From Panax quinquefolius (lineage: Eukaryota; Streptophyta; Magnoliopsida; Apiales; Araliaceae): DNA of 64,000 nt. The translations under genes and the position numbers were made by a program. The notes under the pieces were generated by a model. It worked only from the letters and a program-made list of their open reading frames with translations, made no database searches and was not told the origin of the DNA. The stretch is taken from contig CM035163.1 in assembly GCA_020205615.1 (NCBI GenBank), positions 39,690,189 to 39,754,188 of the forward strand. The letters are read 5' to 3'. Below are positions 1 to 10,529 of this stretch, piece by piece; the stretch's first letter is position 1, and every line of letters begins with the position of its first letter.

Positions 1-1615
1 TATCTTTGGCTTATATGCATAGATGAACTGTTTATTGGTATGATTATGACCAGTGATCATTCGGTATAATCATGACCCGTAATGTTATAGATGATGTGGT
101 AAAAGTCCTCATTGGCCCGTAGTGCATTGATGGGACGATTATTGGTATGATTATAACCGGGGAATTATTCAAAGGTATAATCATGATAATTGATGATTAC
201 ATGAATATCCTTGGCCATAATGCGGGGATGATTCGATGATGTGGATTATTTATTAAGTCGAGTCTCGTGAATAAAATATTGATTATATACTTTTAATTCG
301 TAAAAGATAGTAGATATCATTCTCTACTTGACTCTTCTAAAATACAGTTGTATGTCTTTGGCATGTAGTGCAAAGATGAATTGTTAATGAATATCTTTGG
401 TCGTAGTGCAAAGATGAATTTATAAGTATGATTATGAAGCGAGGAATTGTGATTTGGTATAACCATGATTTTGATGTTTTGGTGAAGATAGGTGATGAAA
501 ATTATATTAGATCACAGGTGCAAAGAGGAATTTAGAATCACAATTATGATTATGAGTTATTCATATGATTGTGGATAGGAATTGTTGATTGATGTTACTG
601 AGGATAAAACATTATTGGTGGACTTTTAACATGGAGAAGATAATAGACTGATGGTCTATTTGACTATTCTAATGGATTGCTTCGTTCAATTTGTAACTAT
701 GGTTGAAAAGTTTTATCATCTACCATATGTTCTAAATCTACGATTTATTCTTGATGAAGGCTATTGATGATGTAAATTATCTTTAGTCATGATATTCTTT
801 CTTTGGGCTAGTTGGGCTCACCCTTTTTGCTTCATAATTCCTTTCGTGCAATAAGAGTGTAATGGCTGAATTGACAGAGGTAATGAGGAGAATAGAGCGG
901 TGGTCTATAGTCATTGAGGTTCTCCTAAATAGTATGGAAATAATTTTATTGAGAACTTTAGATAAGTGTGTCGTATTGTATACGTCATTTGATATTTAAT
1001 TTTGGTGAACCAAATAGGGTGAGGTGAACCCAACTTTGGAAGGGTGTTTTGCCACTATCATACAAAATGTCTAATGACATACAATCTCGTGTTATCATAA
1101 GACAGGGTTGTGCACATCCACTTGCTGAGTATATCTACGAGCACTACCTATATGATCTTGGAGTTTGGTTGAAATATAATTTTCAATTGCAGGAGCGGTG
1201 GAGATAGTTATATGTCAAGAGAAGACTCACCATTAGAAAGAACATGATAGTAATCTTCTCATTTTTCTTTTGGGGTCTATTGGATCAACTAAGGATAATT
1301 TTGTGGACATATGATATCTATCATAACCTGCACGCATGGCCTCCCGTATGCGAAAGGTTTCTTGAGCACTTCCCAAAGATTTTAATTTCTAAAACAATTT
1401 TGGATTTGTACTTTTATGTAAAGTATCATTGTAAGGTTGTGGTCGAGGCACCATGAGAGCTACATACATTTGTATTAAAACTCATGTTTAAGCGTGGTCG
1501 TATTTCGCATTTACACAGTTCAACAGTTGTATAAATGAAGTTTGTATTTGATATTTATAGTATGATATCTGGCGACTCAGAATGGGTCGTGTGGACCTAT
1601 TTTGGGAGCGTCACA
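1..1615 (+). repeat. 3' portion of a Tekay-type LTR, cut by the window edge
   Basis: The segment shares ordered motifs with the LTRs at 24909-27773 and 32615-35396: the paired TATGATTAT / ATAATCATG stretch, 'gcccgtagtgcattgatgg', 'gggctagttgggctcaccc', and the terminal 'ttttgggagcgtcaca' near 1600-1615. No primer-binding site (TGGTATCA) follows the end. It is therefore the right end of an upstream element or a solo LTR, not a 5' LTR. The start lies outside the window, so no target duplication can be tested. No credible protein is encoded. Confidence 0.8.
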
Positions 1616-1850
1616 CTCAACTTCTTTGATTGACATGTATTGACTATTAAAGTCCATAACTATAGAACTTTAACCAAAGATGAAGTCTTATTACATTGGA
1701 ACTCTCAACTTCATTGTTAATCCAAATTCTTATTCACCCGCCTTCTTCTAATTTTATTTTCGTATTGTCCGCCAATATCTGAAATTATAGTTTAAACTTG
1801 CCCGCTAACTTTGGTTTTTATAGAGGTTTCAGTATTGTGGACTCATCCTT

Positions 1851-1891
1851 ATATATACTTCTACTGCAATCAAATTTAATCACAAGCCAAA
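1851..1891 (+). promoter_or_regulatory. TATA box and short leader upstream of a truncated gene
   Basis: A TATATATA-type box lies near 1850-1858, about 35-40 bp before an AC-rich leader that ends 'cacaagccaaa' directly before the ATG at 1892. Spacing and composition fit a plant core promoter. This is inference from sequence only. Confidence 0.35.
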
Positions 1892-2035
1892 ATGAGTAAT
1901 CTTTCACAGGTTAATTCAAATCATTCATCAGAAAATGTTGTCATTGATTTGGATTATCAGATTGAAGAACAGAGCTCTCCTTCTAATACTCATCTCAACA
2001 TGACAAGACTTGCAAACAATACTTATCAATTGTGA
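1892..2035 (+). CDS. Possible small or truncated gene, 47-residue reading frame
   Basis: An ATG at 1892 opens 47 codons rich in Ser, Asn and acidic residues (begins MSNLSQVNSNHSS, contains VVIDLDYQIEEQ) and stops at about 2033-2035. A TATA-like box and leader lie just upstream. The frame ends where the Tat retrotransposon sequence begins, so this may be the first exon of a gene cut off by that element. I recognise no family. It could also be a chance reading frame. Confidence 0.3.
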   Translation: MSNLSQVNSNHSSENVVIDLDYQIEEQSSPSNTHLNMTRLANNTYQL

Positions 2036-2099
2036 AAAAGTGAATCTTTTATTGATGGTGAACAACTATGTATAAACTTCCGATAAACTGACTCGATCT

Positions 2100-3068
2100 C
2101 TACTGGAAATATTTCCGAAGCCTGCCAACATGCCAGGTGTTCTTGATCTTGGATCCGTCTAATGCCTTTAACCGATAAGTCCCGGGCTTTGGTACTTCAG
2201 TTACTTCATACGGTCCTTCCCAGTTCGGCATCAGCTTTCCCATGTTCTGTGGCGTAGATGCTTCGACTTCTCTGAGGACGAAGTCTTCCACTTCAAATCT
2301 ACGAAGCTTAACCCCCTTGTTGTAGTGTTTGGCAACTCTCCGCTGGTAGGCTGCTAACTTGATCAAGGCCACCTCTCTGACTTCTTCTAACAGGTCTAAG
2401 TTGGCCTTCAGTCCTTCATCGTTGTAGATCTCTTTGAATCGACTGACCCGAAGACTTGGAGATCCAATCTTGACTAGGACTAAGGCATCAGTACCGTAGG
2501 CCAATCTGAAAGGTGAATCCCCTGTTGTAGTCCTCGGTGTAGTCCGGTAAGCCCACAATACGCTGAGCAGCTCCTCTGGCCATCTTCCTTTAGCTTCGTC
2601 CAGTCTGCGCTTGATCCCGTTCAGCAGTGTTCTGTTTGTCACCTTAACTTGCCCATTCGACTGTGGATGAGCCACCGAAGTCTTCTTATGCTGAACTCCC
2701 AGCTCCTTCAAAAATCCTTCAAATTTTGATCCCACGAACTGGCGTCTGTTGTCCGATATCACCACTTTAGGAATTCTGAAGCGGAACACTACGGACTCTT
2801 TCATGAACTTCAAACAATCTTGCTTCGTTATCAACCAAAGTGGCTTCGCCTCTACCCACTTGGTCATGTAATCGATAGTAACTATGACAAAACTGACTTA
2901 ACCTTTTGCTTTCGGCAACGGACCAAGTATATCAACCCCCCAGACAGCAAAGGGTATACGAGATAAGATCGAGTATAGCTCTTCTGGTGGCTGATGTGGG
3001 ATCGGACTGTTAAGCTGGCACTTCTCACACTTCTTCACATACTCTGTAGCTTCCTTGAAGATCGTAGG
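2100..3068 (-). pseudogene. Tat integrase, inactivated
   Basis: Integrase inserts the element's cDNA into host DNA. Visible in order on the - strand: an HHCC-region tail (VKKCEKCQLNSP), the first catalytic Asp in GVDILGP, the second in VISDNRRQF, then NGQVKVTNRTLL, where the third catalytic residue (normally Glu in NGQVEVTN) is Lys. A C-terminal region follows (NWEGPYEVTEVPKPGTYRL) and ends at LRKYFQ. An in-frame stop near 2898-2900 splits the core between PKAKG and VSFVIV. The stop and the E-to-K change both argue against activity. Confidence 0.8.
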
Positions 3069-3914
3069 CTAGTAGTACCCCTGCCGAAGAACTTTGTATA
3101 CCAGTGACTTAGCAGCTATATGGTCACCGCAAATACCTTCGTGAACTTTCCGAAGAGCATACTCAGCTTCAGATGGAACCAGACACTTCAACAATGGTGA
3201 CGAAAATGCCCTTCGATAAAGATCCCCATCGATAAGAACGAAGTTAGCACTCTTGTACTTGATCTTCTTTGCCAGCATCTGATCCGAAGGGAGGATGCCA
3301 TCTGCCAGATATTCAATGTATGGAGTCATCCAGCAGTTGGAACGTTCAATGCACATCACGGCTTCATGCTGAATACTCGGCTGCTGCAAGACCTCCAAAT
3401 AAACCGACCCATTGAAAACATCCGTATCCGTAGTGGCCAGCTTCGACAGTGCATCGACAATGGAATTGTCATTACGCTCTATGTCCTGAAACTCATAAGA
3501 GACAAAATACTGAAGTCGGTCTTTCAATTCTGCCAAATACTTGATCATTCTCGTCCCACGAGCTTCATAATCTCTTGACAACTGCTTGACGACCAACTGA
3601 GAGTCGCTGTAAATGATCAGCTTCTGAACTTCTAGACTCTTCGCCAGTCGAACTCCTGCCAGCACTGCTTCATACTCGGCCTCGTTGTTTGTCGCTTTGA
3701 ACCCAAATCTGATGGTCTGTTGCACCTAGAATCCCTCCGGACTTGTCAAAATGATCCCTGCCCCACTAACATCCGCAGTAGAAGATCCATCTGCATACAG
3801 CGTCCATGAATTCTGTCCGTGCTGAAGAACTACAACCGCTCGATCGGACGTCTCAGCTTCTGGCAGCGCAGCATCTGCTTCGGAGAACGAACACTCCACC
3901 ATAAAATCGGCCAA
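3069..3914 (-). pseudogene. Tat second (archaeal-type) RNase H and linker to integrase
   Basis: The frame runs from MADFMVECSF at 3914 through WTLYADGSSTADVSGAGIILTS, meets one stop after PEGF near 3726, then continues in the same frame with QQTIRFGFKATNNEAEYEAVLAG, IIYSDSQLVVKQLS and RNDNSIVDALSKLA. The Asp (YADGS), Glu (NEAEYEA), Asp (YSDSQ) and Asp (VDALSK) positions of an RNase H fold are present. The region after that (DGDLYRRAF...) leads into the integrase. The single stop marks it as a pseudogene. Confidence 0.8.
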
Positions 3915-4061
3915 GGCTTAACCTTTGATAGCAGTTCGGGGATGGTATTCGATGAAAAATTGGGACAACTCCATAGTCCATGCTGCTCATCTCCCCGAGA
4001 CCTCTGGCTTTCCCATTACCTTCTTCAGTGGTTGATCCGTGTAGACAACCAGGAGCCGAAC

Positions 4062-5412
4062 TTAAAAATATTGCCGAAGCTTTCGACTAGCAATTATCAA
4101 ATCAAAGGCAAATTTTTCAATATTTGGGTACCTGGTTTCAGCATCTCGTAGGACGTGACTGACATAATAAATCGGATGCTGCTTCCCACTGACCTCCCGA
4201 ACCAACACTGCTCCAACTGCCAACGAACTAGCTGTAAGGTATAAATACAAGGTCTCTGTCGGGGCAGGTTTCACTAGAAGAGGAGCCGAAGACAAATATG
4301 TCTTTATGCCTTAGAAGGCGTCTTCACACTCCGAAGTCCATTGGAACGTCTTCGTATTCTTCGGTCCCTTCAATGTGTCAAAGAACGGCAAGCACCTCTC
4401 TGCTGATTTGGACATGAACCTCCTCAAAGCTGTAATCCTACCAGTCAGACGTTGGACGTCTTTAAACGATTGAGGAGTCTTCATGTCAAGAATAGCCTGG
4501 ATCTTCTCCGGATTGGCCTCAATGCCCCTCTGACTGACCAGATAACCCAGGAACTTTCCCGCACCGAGGCCGAAGGTACACTTTGCTGGATTGAGCCTCA
4601 ACTTGTGATGACGGACAGTCTGAAAGCATTCCTCCAGATCATCTAATTAAGTGCTTCTAAACATGCAGGATCTTCATGATCATATCATCCACGTATACTT
4701 CCATGTTCCTCCCCAGCTGCCTCTCGAAGATGAAGTTCATCATTCTTTGGTAAGTGGCTCCAGCATTTATCAGGCCAAAGGTCATCTTCTTATAGGCATA
4801 CACCGAACGGTGCGTGATGAAGGATGTCTTCAGAATGTCCTCCTTGCACATGGAGATTTGATGATAACCTGAAAAAGCATCCATAAAGCTTAGTAATGCA
4901 TACCCCGAAGTGGCGTCGATGAGCTGATCAATATAGGGTAGAGGATAAAAGTCCTTCGGACAAGCTTTATTCAGGTCCGTGTAGTAGATGCAAACCTGCC
5001 ACTTTCCATTCTGCTTCTGCACCAACACTACATTAGCCATCCACTACGGGTAGTCGATCTCAAAGATGAAGTCAGCAGCTATCAGCTTAGCAATCTCCTC
5101 ATCAATGATCCTCTGATGCTCAGGTGCAAAGATCCGTCTTTTTTGCCTAACTGGCTTCTTCGATGGATCCACATCCAGTCTGTGCTCGGTAATCTTTCGG
5201 CTAATTCCAGGCATATCCTGCGGCTCCCAGGCAAAAATGTCCGCATAGCAGAGAAGAAGTTCCATAAGGTTTGTCCGAAGAGGTTCTGGCAGACCCGAAC
5301 CAATCTTCACTGTTTTGTCTTTCTTTCCGAGGACCAGCTCGATCTCCTCTGTCTCTCCTGCGCAGAACAACCAATGGCTCGAATCGTTTTTCGGTGAAGG
5401 GCTCGATCTCAA
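4062..5412 (-). pseudogene. Tat reverse transcriptase and first RNase H
   Basis: RT signatures on the - strand: RQKRRIFAPEHQRIIDEEIAKL near 5145-5085, the palm with DLNKACPKD (4980-4950) and FMDAFSGYHQI (4880), and the catalytic YVDDM near 4690. Thumb and connection follow (KCTFGLGAGKFLGYLVSQRGIEANPEKIQAI, 4590-4500). The first RNase H region has LYLYLTASSLAVGAVLVRE (4255-4195) and YYVSHVLRDAETRYPNIEK (4170-4110). Open stretches are split among frames at about 5042, 4650, 4310 and 4062 by stops and shifts. CIYYTDLNK replaces the usual CIDYTDLNK. Confidence 0.8.
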
Positions 5413-5644
5413 TTGCCATGGTTTTTATACGCTTTGCGACCCTACCCCGAGGAAATAATGAGATTAGATATAACAAATACGGGCCAAATCCAAGTCCCAC
5501 GCCACCTCCAACTCGTGTCTTTGTTGGGAACTTGATCTTGAAGTGAGGATGGAAGTCACGACTTGAGAGTCATCGGTGTAGGTTGTCCCAAGATGGCGTT
5601 GTGGCCAGAATCTACATGCACAACATAAAATTTACATGTTATTT

Positions 5645-5878
5645 CTACTGGCGAGGAGTGTCTTTGAAGACCCTTTGGCGGTTCAATTGTGCTCTGCAAC
5701 TCTTTCGACCGGATCGTTCTTTGAAACTATATAGGGGAGCCTCTTGTCCGACCTCCATCTTTCGCCCATCAAGATGCATCCTCTGATAAGCATGGGCATA
5801 CAGAATATCCACAGAGGACCCGTTGTCTATCATCATTCGTTTCACATCTCTAGAACCCACTTGTGCGGTGATCACCAA
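5645..5878 (-). pseudogene. Tat aspartic protease remnant
   Basis: The frame opens MVITAQVGSRDVKRMMIDNGSSVDILY. This aligns with the retroelement aspartic protease core, where DNGSS stands at the D-T/S-G-A/S active site. It lies between gag and RT as expected. The frame differs from gag, so expression would need a shift, or the copy has drifted. Function in a living element would be polyprotein cleavage. Confidence 0.7.
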
Positions 5879-6044
5879 CGCCCTTCACGAGGCTCGACAG
5901 CTCGAAGGATAATCTGATCGGTGAAAGATATAACAGTCCCTGGAAATGGTCTGTCGGCCTTCGGGGGAGCACCCGCCACGAACATGATTGAATCCAGATA
6001 CCCCCTCCTCTTCTTCCCTACCAACTTCCCTGCTATCCCACTGG

Positions 6045-7973
6045 TTATAACATCAACGACGTGCCTTGGTGGTGGTGTTGGAGCATTTTGGACGGGTGGA
6101 ACCGTTTGAACCGTCTCGAGCGATGCGGCCGATATTCGCTAATCTTTTGGTCCCCTCCGGCCATATATCTTGAACCAAAGAAACCACTTTGAATCTTCCT
6201 TTCCATGAAGTCCTTCAAATTGCAACACTCATTAGTGTCGTGACCGGCGGCTTGGTGATAGCCACAATATTTTCGAGTGTTACCCTGTCCTGTCTTGTAG
6301 TTATCACGAGGTGGCTCAAAGAATGGTTGGTTCCTGATCTGGTCCAAAATCACCGACCTATCCGTATTCAGCTTGGTGTAAACCTTGTTCACTTTCTGGG
6401 TGGGAACAGGTGGACGACTACTCCCATGTCGCCATAAGTTATTATACTTCTTCGAACTGCCCTCTGGCCGATCACTATACCCTCCCCCCTTCTTCTGATC
6501 GCCATCAGCTTTAGGAGCATCTGCCTCCTTTATTTGGTCCGAAGAAGGACGTTTCAGGCTATTCATAGCCTCTTCCACTACGATATAGCCTTCTGCTTTG
6601 TCGAAAGCTTCTGCCAAGCTCTTCGGATGGTGGAACATCAACTTCTTCACCAACTTTTCTAACTTCACCAGATCTAACCCATTCTGGAACAAACCCACAG
6701 CCTGAAGATCATTGAGGTTGGACACCTGGCCCACTGCTTCTCTGAACCTCTTCACATACTGGCCTAAGGACTCGTTGGTGAACTGTCTAACCTGTGCTAA
6801 AGAGCCCGTAGGCTTCCCTCTTCTCTGGTTGCTCCCAAAACGAGCATGGAACTTGTCACAAAGCTCGGTCCAAGAGGATACTGAATCTGCTGGCAAAGTC
6901 CCCATCCACTGCCTCTCATCCTTCCTTAACGTTGTAACAAACGTATGGCACTTCGCAGCATTGGTAAAGTCATAATAATCCATAAGTCGGTCGAACGCCT
7001 GGCTATGGTTATAAGGGTCTCTAGACCCATCGTAACTCTCCATGCGAGGTAACTTCTTGGTGATGTCTGCCTTCTCCTTAAGAATGTCCGAGGAAAAAGG
7101 GGATGCCTTCTTTCCCGGAGTATCCTTCACCTGTTGCACCTCAGCCAACTGCTTTCTGAGCTCCTTCAATTCTTTTACCAGAAAATCCACACCTTCTGGC
7201 TGTGAGGAGACTTCTTTATCCTGAATGACTTTCTACTTCTGAGTGGATTGACCTCCTCTATCCGACCCCACTGCCTTTGTTGGGCTTCTGGATCTACTCC
7301 GGCGTGCAACCCTATCCTCATGATGAGAATATCCACGTTGATGCTCTTTCTTTCTAGCCTCTGGCACGACTTCCCTCGACCTGCTAATCTGTCTGTCATT
7401 GTCTCGACGCTGAGAACCAACGACCATAAGTGCCTTCTTCGACGCCACGGGAGTTCTGCTCCTCGATCTCCTTCGGTCGTGAGAAAGATCTCGAGACACA
7501 TGTATAGAATGCTCCGGCTCTTTCCCCTCTCGCCGTTGCATCTCCTTATGCTTGCTTCGTCTTTCGGACTGAACATGACTGGATGTTTCGTCTCTTAACT
7601 CAGCCACCCGAAGCATCTGCTCTGCTATATCTTCCCTTTGCTTTAAAAGGACCTTTAAGGCCTTATCTGCTTCATCCGCCATCCTCGCCAACTTGGCAGC
7701 TCTATCCTCCTGACCACTTCGGTGATGAGTCTTGATCGGTGAACCTTCTGTCCGCCTTCGACCATGATCACACTCCTTATCGGTACCAAAGACCAGCCTT
7801 CGTCTGGCTCCACCATGAATCTTCGGACGAAGACTTCCTAATTCGTGCTTGGAGGTCGTACTCTCATGAGCACTTTTGGAAGGACCCAGGCGATCTTTTA
7901 CTGAAACACGAGGCAATGATGAGCTTACAGCCATCGCCTGCCCCTCTGGCGTACTATCTCTACTCCTCACCAT
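6045..7973 (-). pseudogene. Tat gag with one in-frame stop
   Basis: The ATG at 7973 (MVRSRDSTPEG) follows a leader after the LTR and PBS. The N-terminal third is highly charged (Arg/Ser/Glu-rich, SRSRTP and SRSRSP motifs). One TAG at about 7235-7233 interrupts the frame. It continues in phase with FLVKELKELRKQLAEVQQ and the retrotransposon gag core (DRLMDYYDFTNAAKCHTF, SLGQYVKRFREAVGQVSNL, VGLFQNGL), ending with a Cys/His motif, YCGYHQAAGHDTNEC. The reading frame extends upstream to 8090, but that part lies in the LTR, so I prefer 7973. Gag forms the particle shell. Confidence 0.75.
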
Positions 7974-8044
7974 CTTCCGAAGTAGGTTAAATGAATGTGA
8001 TTGAAAGCTCAATGACACTAGAACAGCCCTCCTTCTAGCGCCAA

Positions 8045-8687
8045 TGTTAACGCCAAGATCTTCTGCCACGTCCCAATCACGAAGACGCATACGATCCCGC
8101 AGACAATAAACCTGATAAACACCAAAAGCTTGATGGCTTCGACCGTCGGGGGATAGCTCAGGCGTGAGAGTCAGTATCGGTGTTCACAAGGTTAACAATG
8201 GAGGATAATAATGTCTAGTGTCTTGAGAGATAAAATTATCAGTTGTAATATGTTTTTTCGTACCTCTTGTTTGAAGACTTCCTTGCTAGGTTATACTCTT
8301 CTCTTGCACAGTTAATCGTATCATCCCCACCGTCGATTACGGCCCCCATGATCGATGGTTCTGCCGCCGGGTGTATCTGGGTTCACCCACTACCTCGACC
8401 TCTTTTCTCTGCGCCGTACCGTCACGGATCCCATCCTCATTAATGCATAAGCGATAAATAACGATCAACTATCATGCTTTTTCATCATTCTGCACAATTG
8501 AAGAAGGAGATATTAAAATATCTAATGGGTCAACCCACGGACCCAACCCGATCTCGTAGGGTTTTAACAGATATAGGGTAGTGACTAAGCCCAAATAATA
8601 TTAAGACCCAAAAATGAAGACCCAAGATTAATCGAATAAATAAGCCCAATCCATTCGGCCCAATAGATGAAATATCATGACCCAACA
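8045..8687 (-). repeat. Probable 5' LTR of the Tat element
   Basis: On the - strand the segment begins TGTTGGGTCATG at 8687 and ends GTTAACA at 8045, about 643 bp, with TG...CA ends. It is followed by TTGGCGCTAGAAGGAGGG, which resembles the TGGCGC-type primer-binding site of Tat/Athila elements. Boundaries are inferred because no second copy is present to align. Confidence 0.55.
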
Positions 8688-8699
8688 ATTCCAATTAGC

Positions 8700-8880
8700 A
8701 CTTTTGAATTTTGGGTTTAGCTCTGTTACAAATTTTTGTTGACTCTTTTTGGCATTTCTGAGTTATGGGTTTAGCTCTATTCACCTTTCTTGCAAATTCT
8801 TGTTGATTCCAATTGACATTTTTGAATTCTGGGTTTATCTCTGTTACAAATTCTTGTTGAATCTTTTTGACATTTTTCAA
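8700..8880. repeat. About three tandem copies of a ~57-bp repeat
   Basis: The unit carries 'tgggtttagctctgttac' followed by 'aaattcttgttga'. It recurs at about 8710-8765, 8762-8826 and 8820-8880, with 'gacattttt' or 'ggcatttct' spacers. The - strand frame gives a matching peptide repeat (QQEF, NRAKP), but coding is doubtful. Confidence 0.65.
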
Positions 8881-9139
8881 TTAGTGTTGGTACAACTACT
8901 AAAAATCATTACTCGCTTTACTATCGCTCCATGAATCCATTGAACCAGAAAATTGCAAGGGACATTTAATAAAACATCAAAAACAGACTAATAAATTTAT
9001 ACCGACTACAAACAAGACCAAGTTTGCAGGATCTACACACTAAAACAGACTACCCAGAAAGAGATTCTAAATATATATAGAGTACTGTAGAACAAGGCTT
9101 TATGGAAACTAAATTATATCTATATCTCTGTTGAGCTGA

Positions 9140-9460
9140 TCAGGCCACAGCCTTCTTAGTTTTCTTGGCAGCAAGGGACTTTATAGACTTGGGTTGCTTG
9201 GCCTTTGCCTTAGTTGGTGTCGCTCTCTTCTTCGTCTTCTGCACAGGCTTTGCTTTTGGTTTTGTTGTTGCTTCCGCCACCGCCTTTGTCTTCTTCACCG
9301 CTGATTTCCCCTTGGAAACACCTTTTGCTGCACCGGACTTAATTTGTTCCGACTTCTTCGTCTTCTGCACAGGCTTTGCTTTTGGTTTTGCGGTTGCTGC
9401 CGCCACCGCCTTTGTCTTCTTCACCGATTCATTTCCCCTTGGAAACACCTTTTGAGACAT
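9140..9460 (-). CDS. Lysine/alanine/proline-rich, histone H1-tail-like protein
   Basis: A 106-aa frame made of two imperfect repeats, each containing KKTKAVA-ATxKPKAKPVQKTKK, then a KAKAKQPKSIKSLAAKKTKKAVA tail. The composition (Lys, Ala, Pro, Thr, almost no hydrophobic core) resembles the C-terminal tail of linker histone H1 or another DNA-binding basic tail. No globular H1 domain is seen. The first repeat has one extra base relative to the second (9430-9450 against 9300-9320), so the start of this frame may be an artefact of a frameshift. The frame at 9477-9710 just upstream may be its N-terminal part. Function not assigned. Confidence 0.45.
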   Translation of the reverse strand: MSQKVFPRGNESVKKTKAVAAATAKPKAKPVQKTKKSEQIKSGAAKGVSKGKSAVKKTKAVAEATTKPKAKPVQKTKKRATPTKAKAKQPKSIKSLAAKKTKKAVA

Positions 9461-9476
9461 TTGCTAACTTTTTCGA

Positions 9477-9710
9477 CTAAAATAATTTTGGAAACCAAAT
9501 TTTCAATATTTTACAAACCGTAAGTTGACGATGTTGTGCTGGAGAAATGAATCCTTCCTCTTTGGGTGTCGAATTCAAATCAAGTAATGGCTTCACTTGA
9601 CGATCTTGTGTCGGACAAATGAATCCTTCATCTTTTGGTGTTGAATTCAAATTATTTATCGTGGTTGCTTTAGTGAAAGATTGGGAATGTTCTTCCACTG
9701 TTTTATTCAT
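9477..9710 (-). CDS. Reading frame with duplicated DLNSTP motif, possibly the N-terminal part of the lysine-rich frame
   Basis: The 77-aa frame has a duplicated block: NNLNSTPKDEGFICPTQDRQ then DLNSTPKEEGFISPAQHRQ. It ends at a TAG only 16 bp before the ATG of the basic frame. Reading on past that stop in the same phase gives ANVSKGVSKGK, which matches the repeat of the downstream basic protein before a frameshift. The two frames therefore look like halves of one gene that carries a stop and a shift, or a very short intron. The DLNxTP-then-lysine-rich order loosely recalls the N-terminal region of DEMETER-type proteins, but this is speculative. Confidence 0.4.
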   Translation of the reverse strand: MNKTVEEHSQSFTKATTINNLNSTPKDEGFICPTQDRQVKPLLDLNSTPKEEGFISPAQHRQLTVCKILKIWFPKLF

Positions 9711-10529
9711 AGTTTAAGAGTAAAAATATTGCTGGTATAATTGTCTTTTATATACAAAATATGTTAAACTACTAAAATCTAAAAAATTAAATTCTTTTAT
9801 TGAGAATACAACAATATTAAATGTGGTGATAAAAATAATGACATTGAATGTTATTTCTTCAAAAAAAAATAATGGTTAAATATTTATTATAAAGGCGTAG
9901 AAGTAAAATAATAAATCAACTAAATTTTATAAATAGCAAGTAGTCTATATATTAGAACATTTTAAAATAGAAAATCAGCATATAACTATGGGACATGGAG
10001 TAATTAGTTTTCTCTCCGCGTTATAATAAGAGAGTTTATTGACAAACAACTTTTTATGCTGAATATATATCACCAGCCAATTTAGCCAAAAATACCTACA
10101 TAATCATCAACCTAAACGACATCGCTTTTCTTCCTCGAAGTTTGTGACCGTTACTTAATATATATTTTAAACTGAGCGTACACTTACAAATGGTACTCGC
10201 GAGCGTACACAAAAACATTTGTACGATCACCAAACTGTGCCCTCTCTACTCCGTGCTCCGTGCTCAGTGCTGACCTCTGTGCAAAATTGTCCGTTTCTCT
10301 TTTCTTACATTCATTCATTATCAGCATTTCTTCAATTTATTCTCTCTCTAAAAAACCCTCTTTAGCCCTAATCCCTCTTTCCATCTCTAGATTTCCATGT
10401 ATAATTTATCTGTGTAATTTTTGTTTAAGACTCTGATTGTTAAAACCCTCAAAACCCCCCACAAAAACCCAAAAAAACCCACAAAACCTAGTTTTGATTC
10501 AAGCCCCATTCTTGATTCTTGATTAACAA
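9711..10529. promoter_or_regulatory. Upstream region and 5' UTR of the DUF630/632 gene
   Basis: AT-rich spacer to about 10130, then a leader rich in CT and AAACCC (10290-10520) that runs into the ATG at 10530. No clear TATA box. 'actcgcgagcgtacac' near 10196-10211 repeats the 'gagcgtacac' of 10176-10185. The exact transcription start cannot be seen. Confidence 0.4.

Larger units (their letters stand above)
2036..8687 (-). mobile_element. Decayed Ty3/gypsy retrotransposon, Tat lineage
   Basis: On the - strand the order is LTR (8687-8045), gag (7973-6045), protease (5878-5645), reverse transcriptase with RNase H (5412-4062), a second archaeal-type RNase H (3914-3420) and integrase (3068-2100). 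The second RNase H (YADGSS..., KATNNEAEYEA, YSDSQLVVKQL) and the RT motif DLNKACPKDFYPLP mark the Tat group of non-chromovirus gypsy elements. Frames are broken by scattered stops and shifts, so the copy is dead. No 3' LTR matching the right-hand LTR is visible left of 2100, so the 3' end appears truncated near 2035. Domain order is read directly; lineage comes from family knowledge. Confidence 0.85.

Noticed and set aside
9165..9455. Antisense hydrophobic frame opposite the lysine-rich protein
   Set aside because: Phe/Ala-rich shadow of Lys/Ala codons on the other strand.
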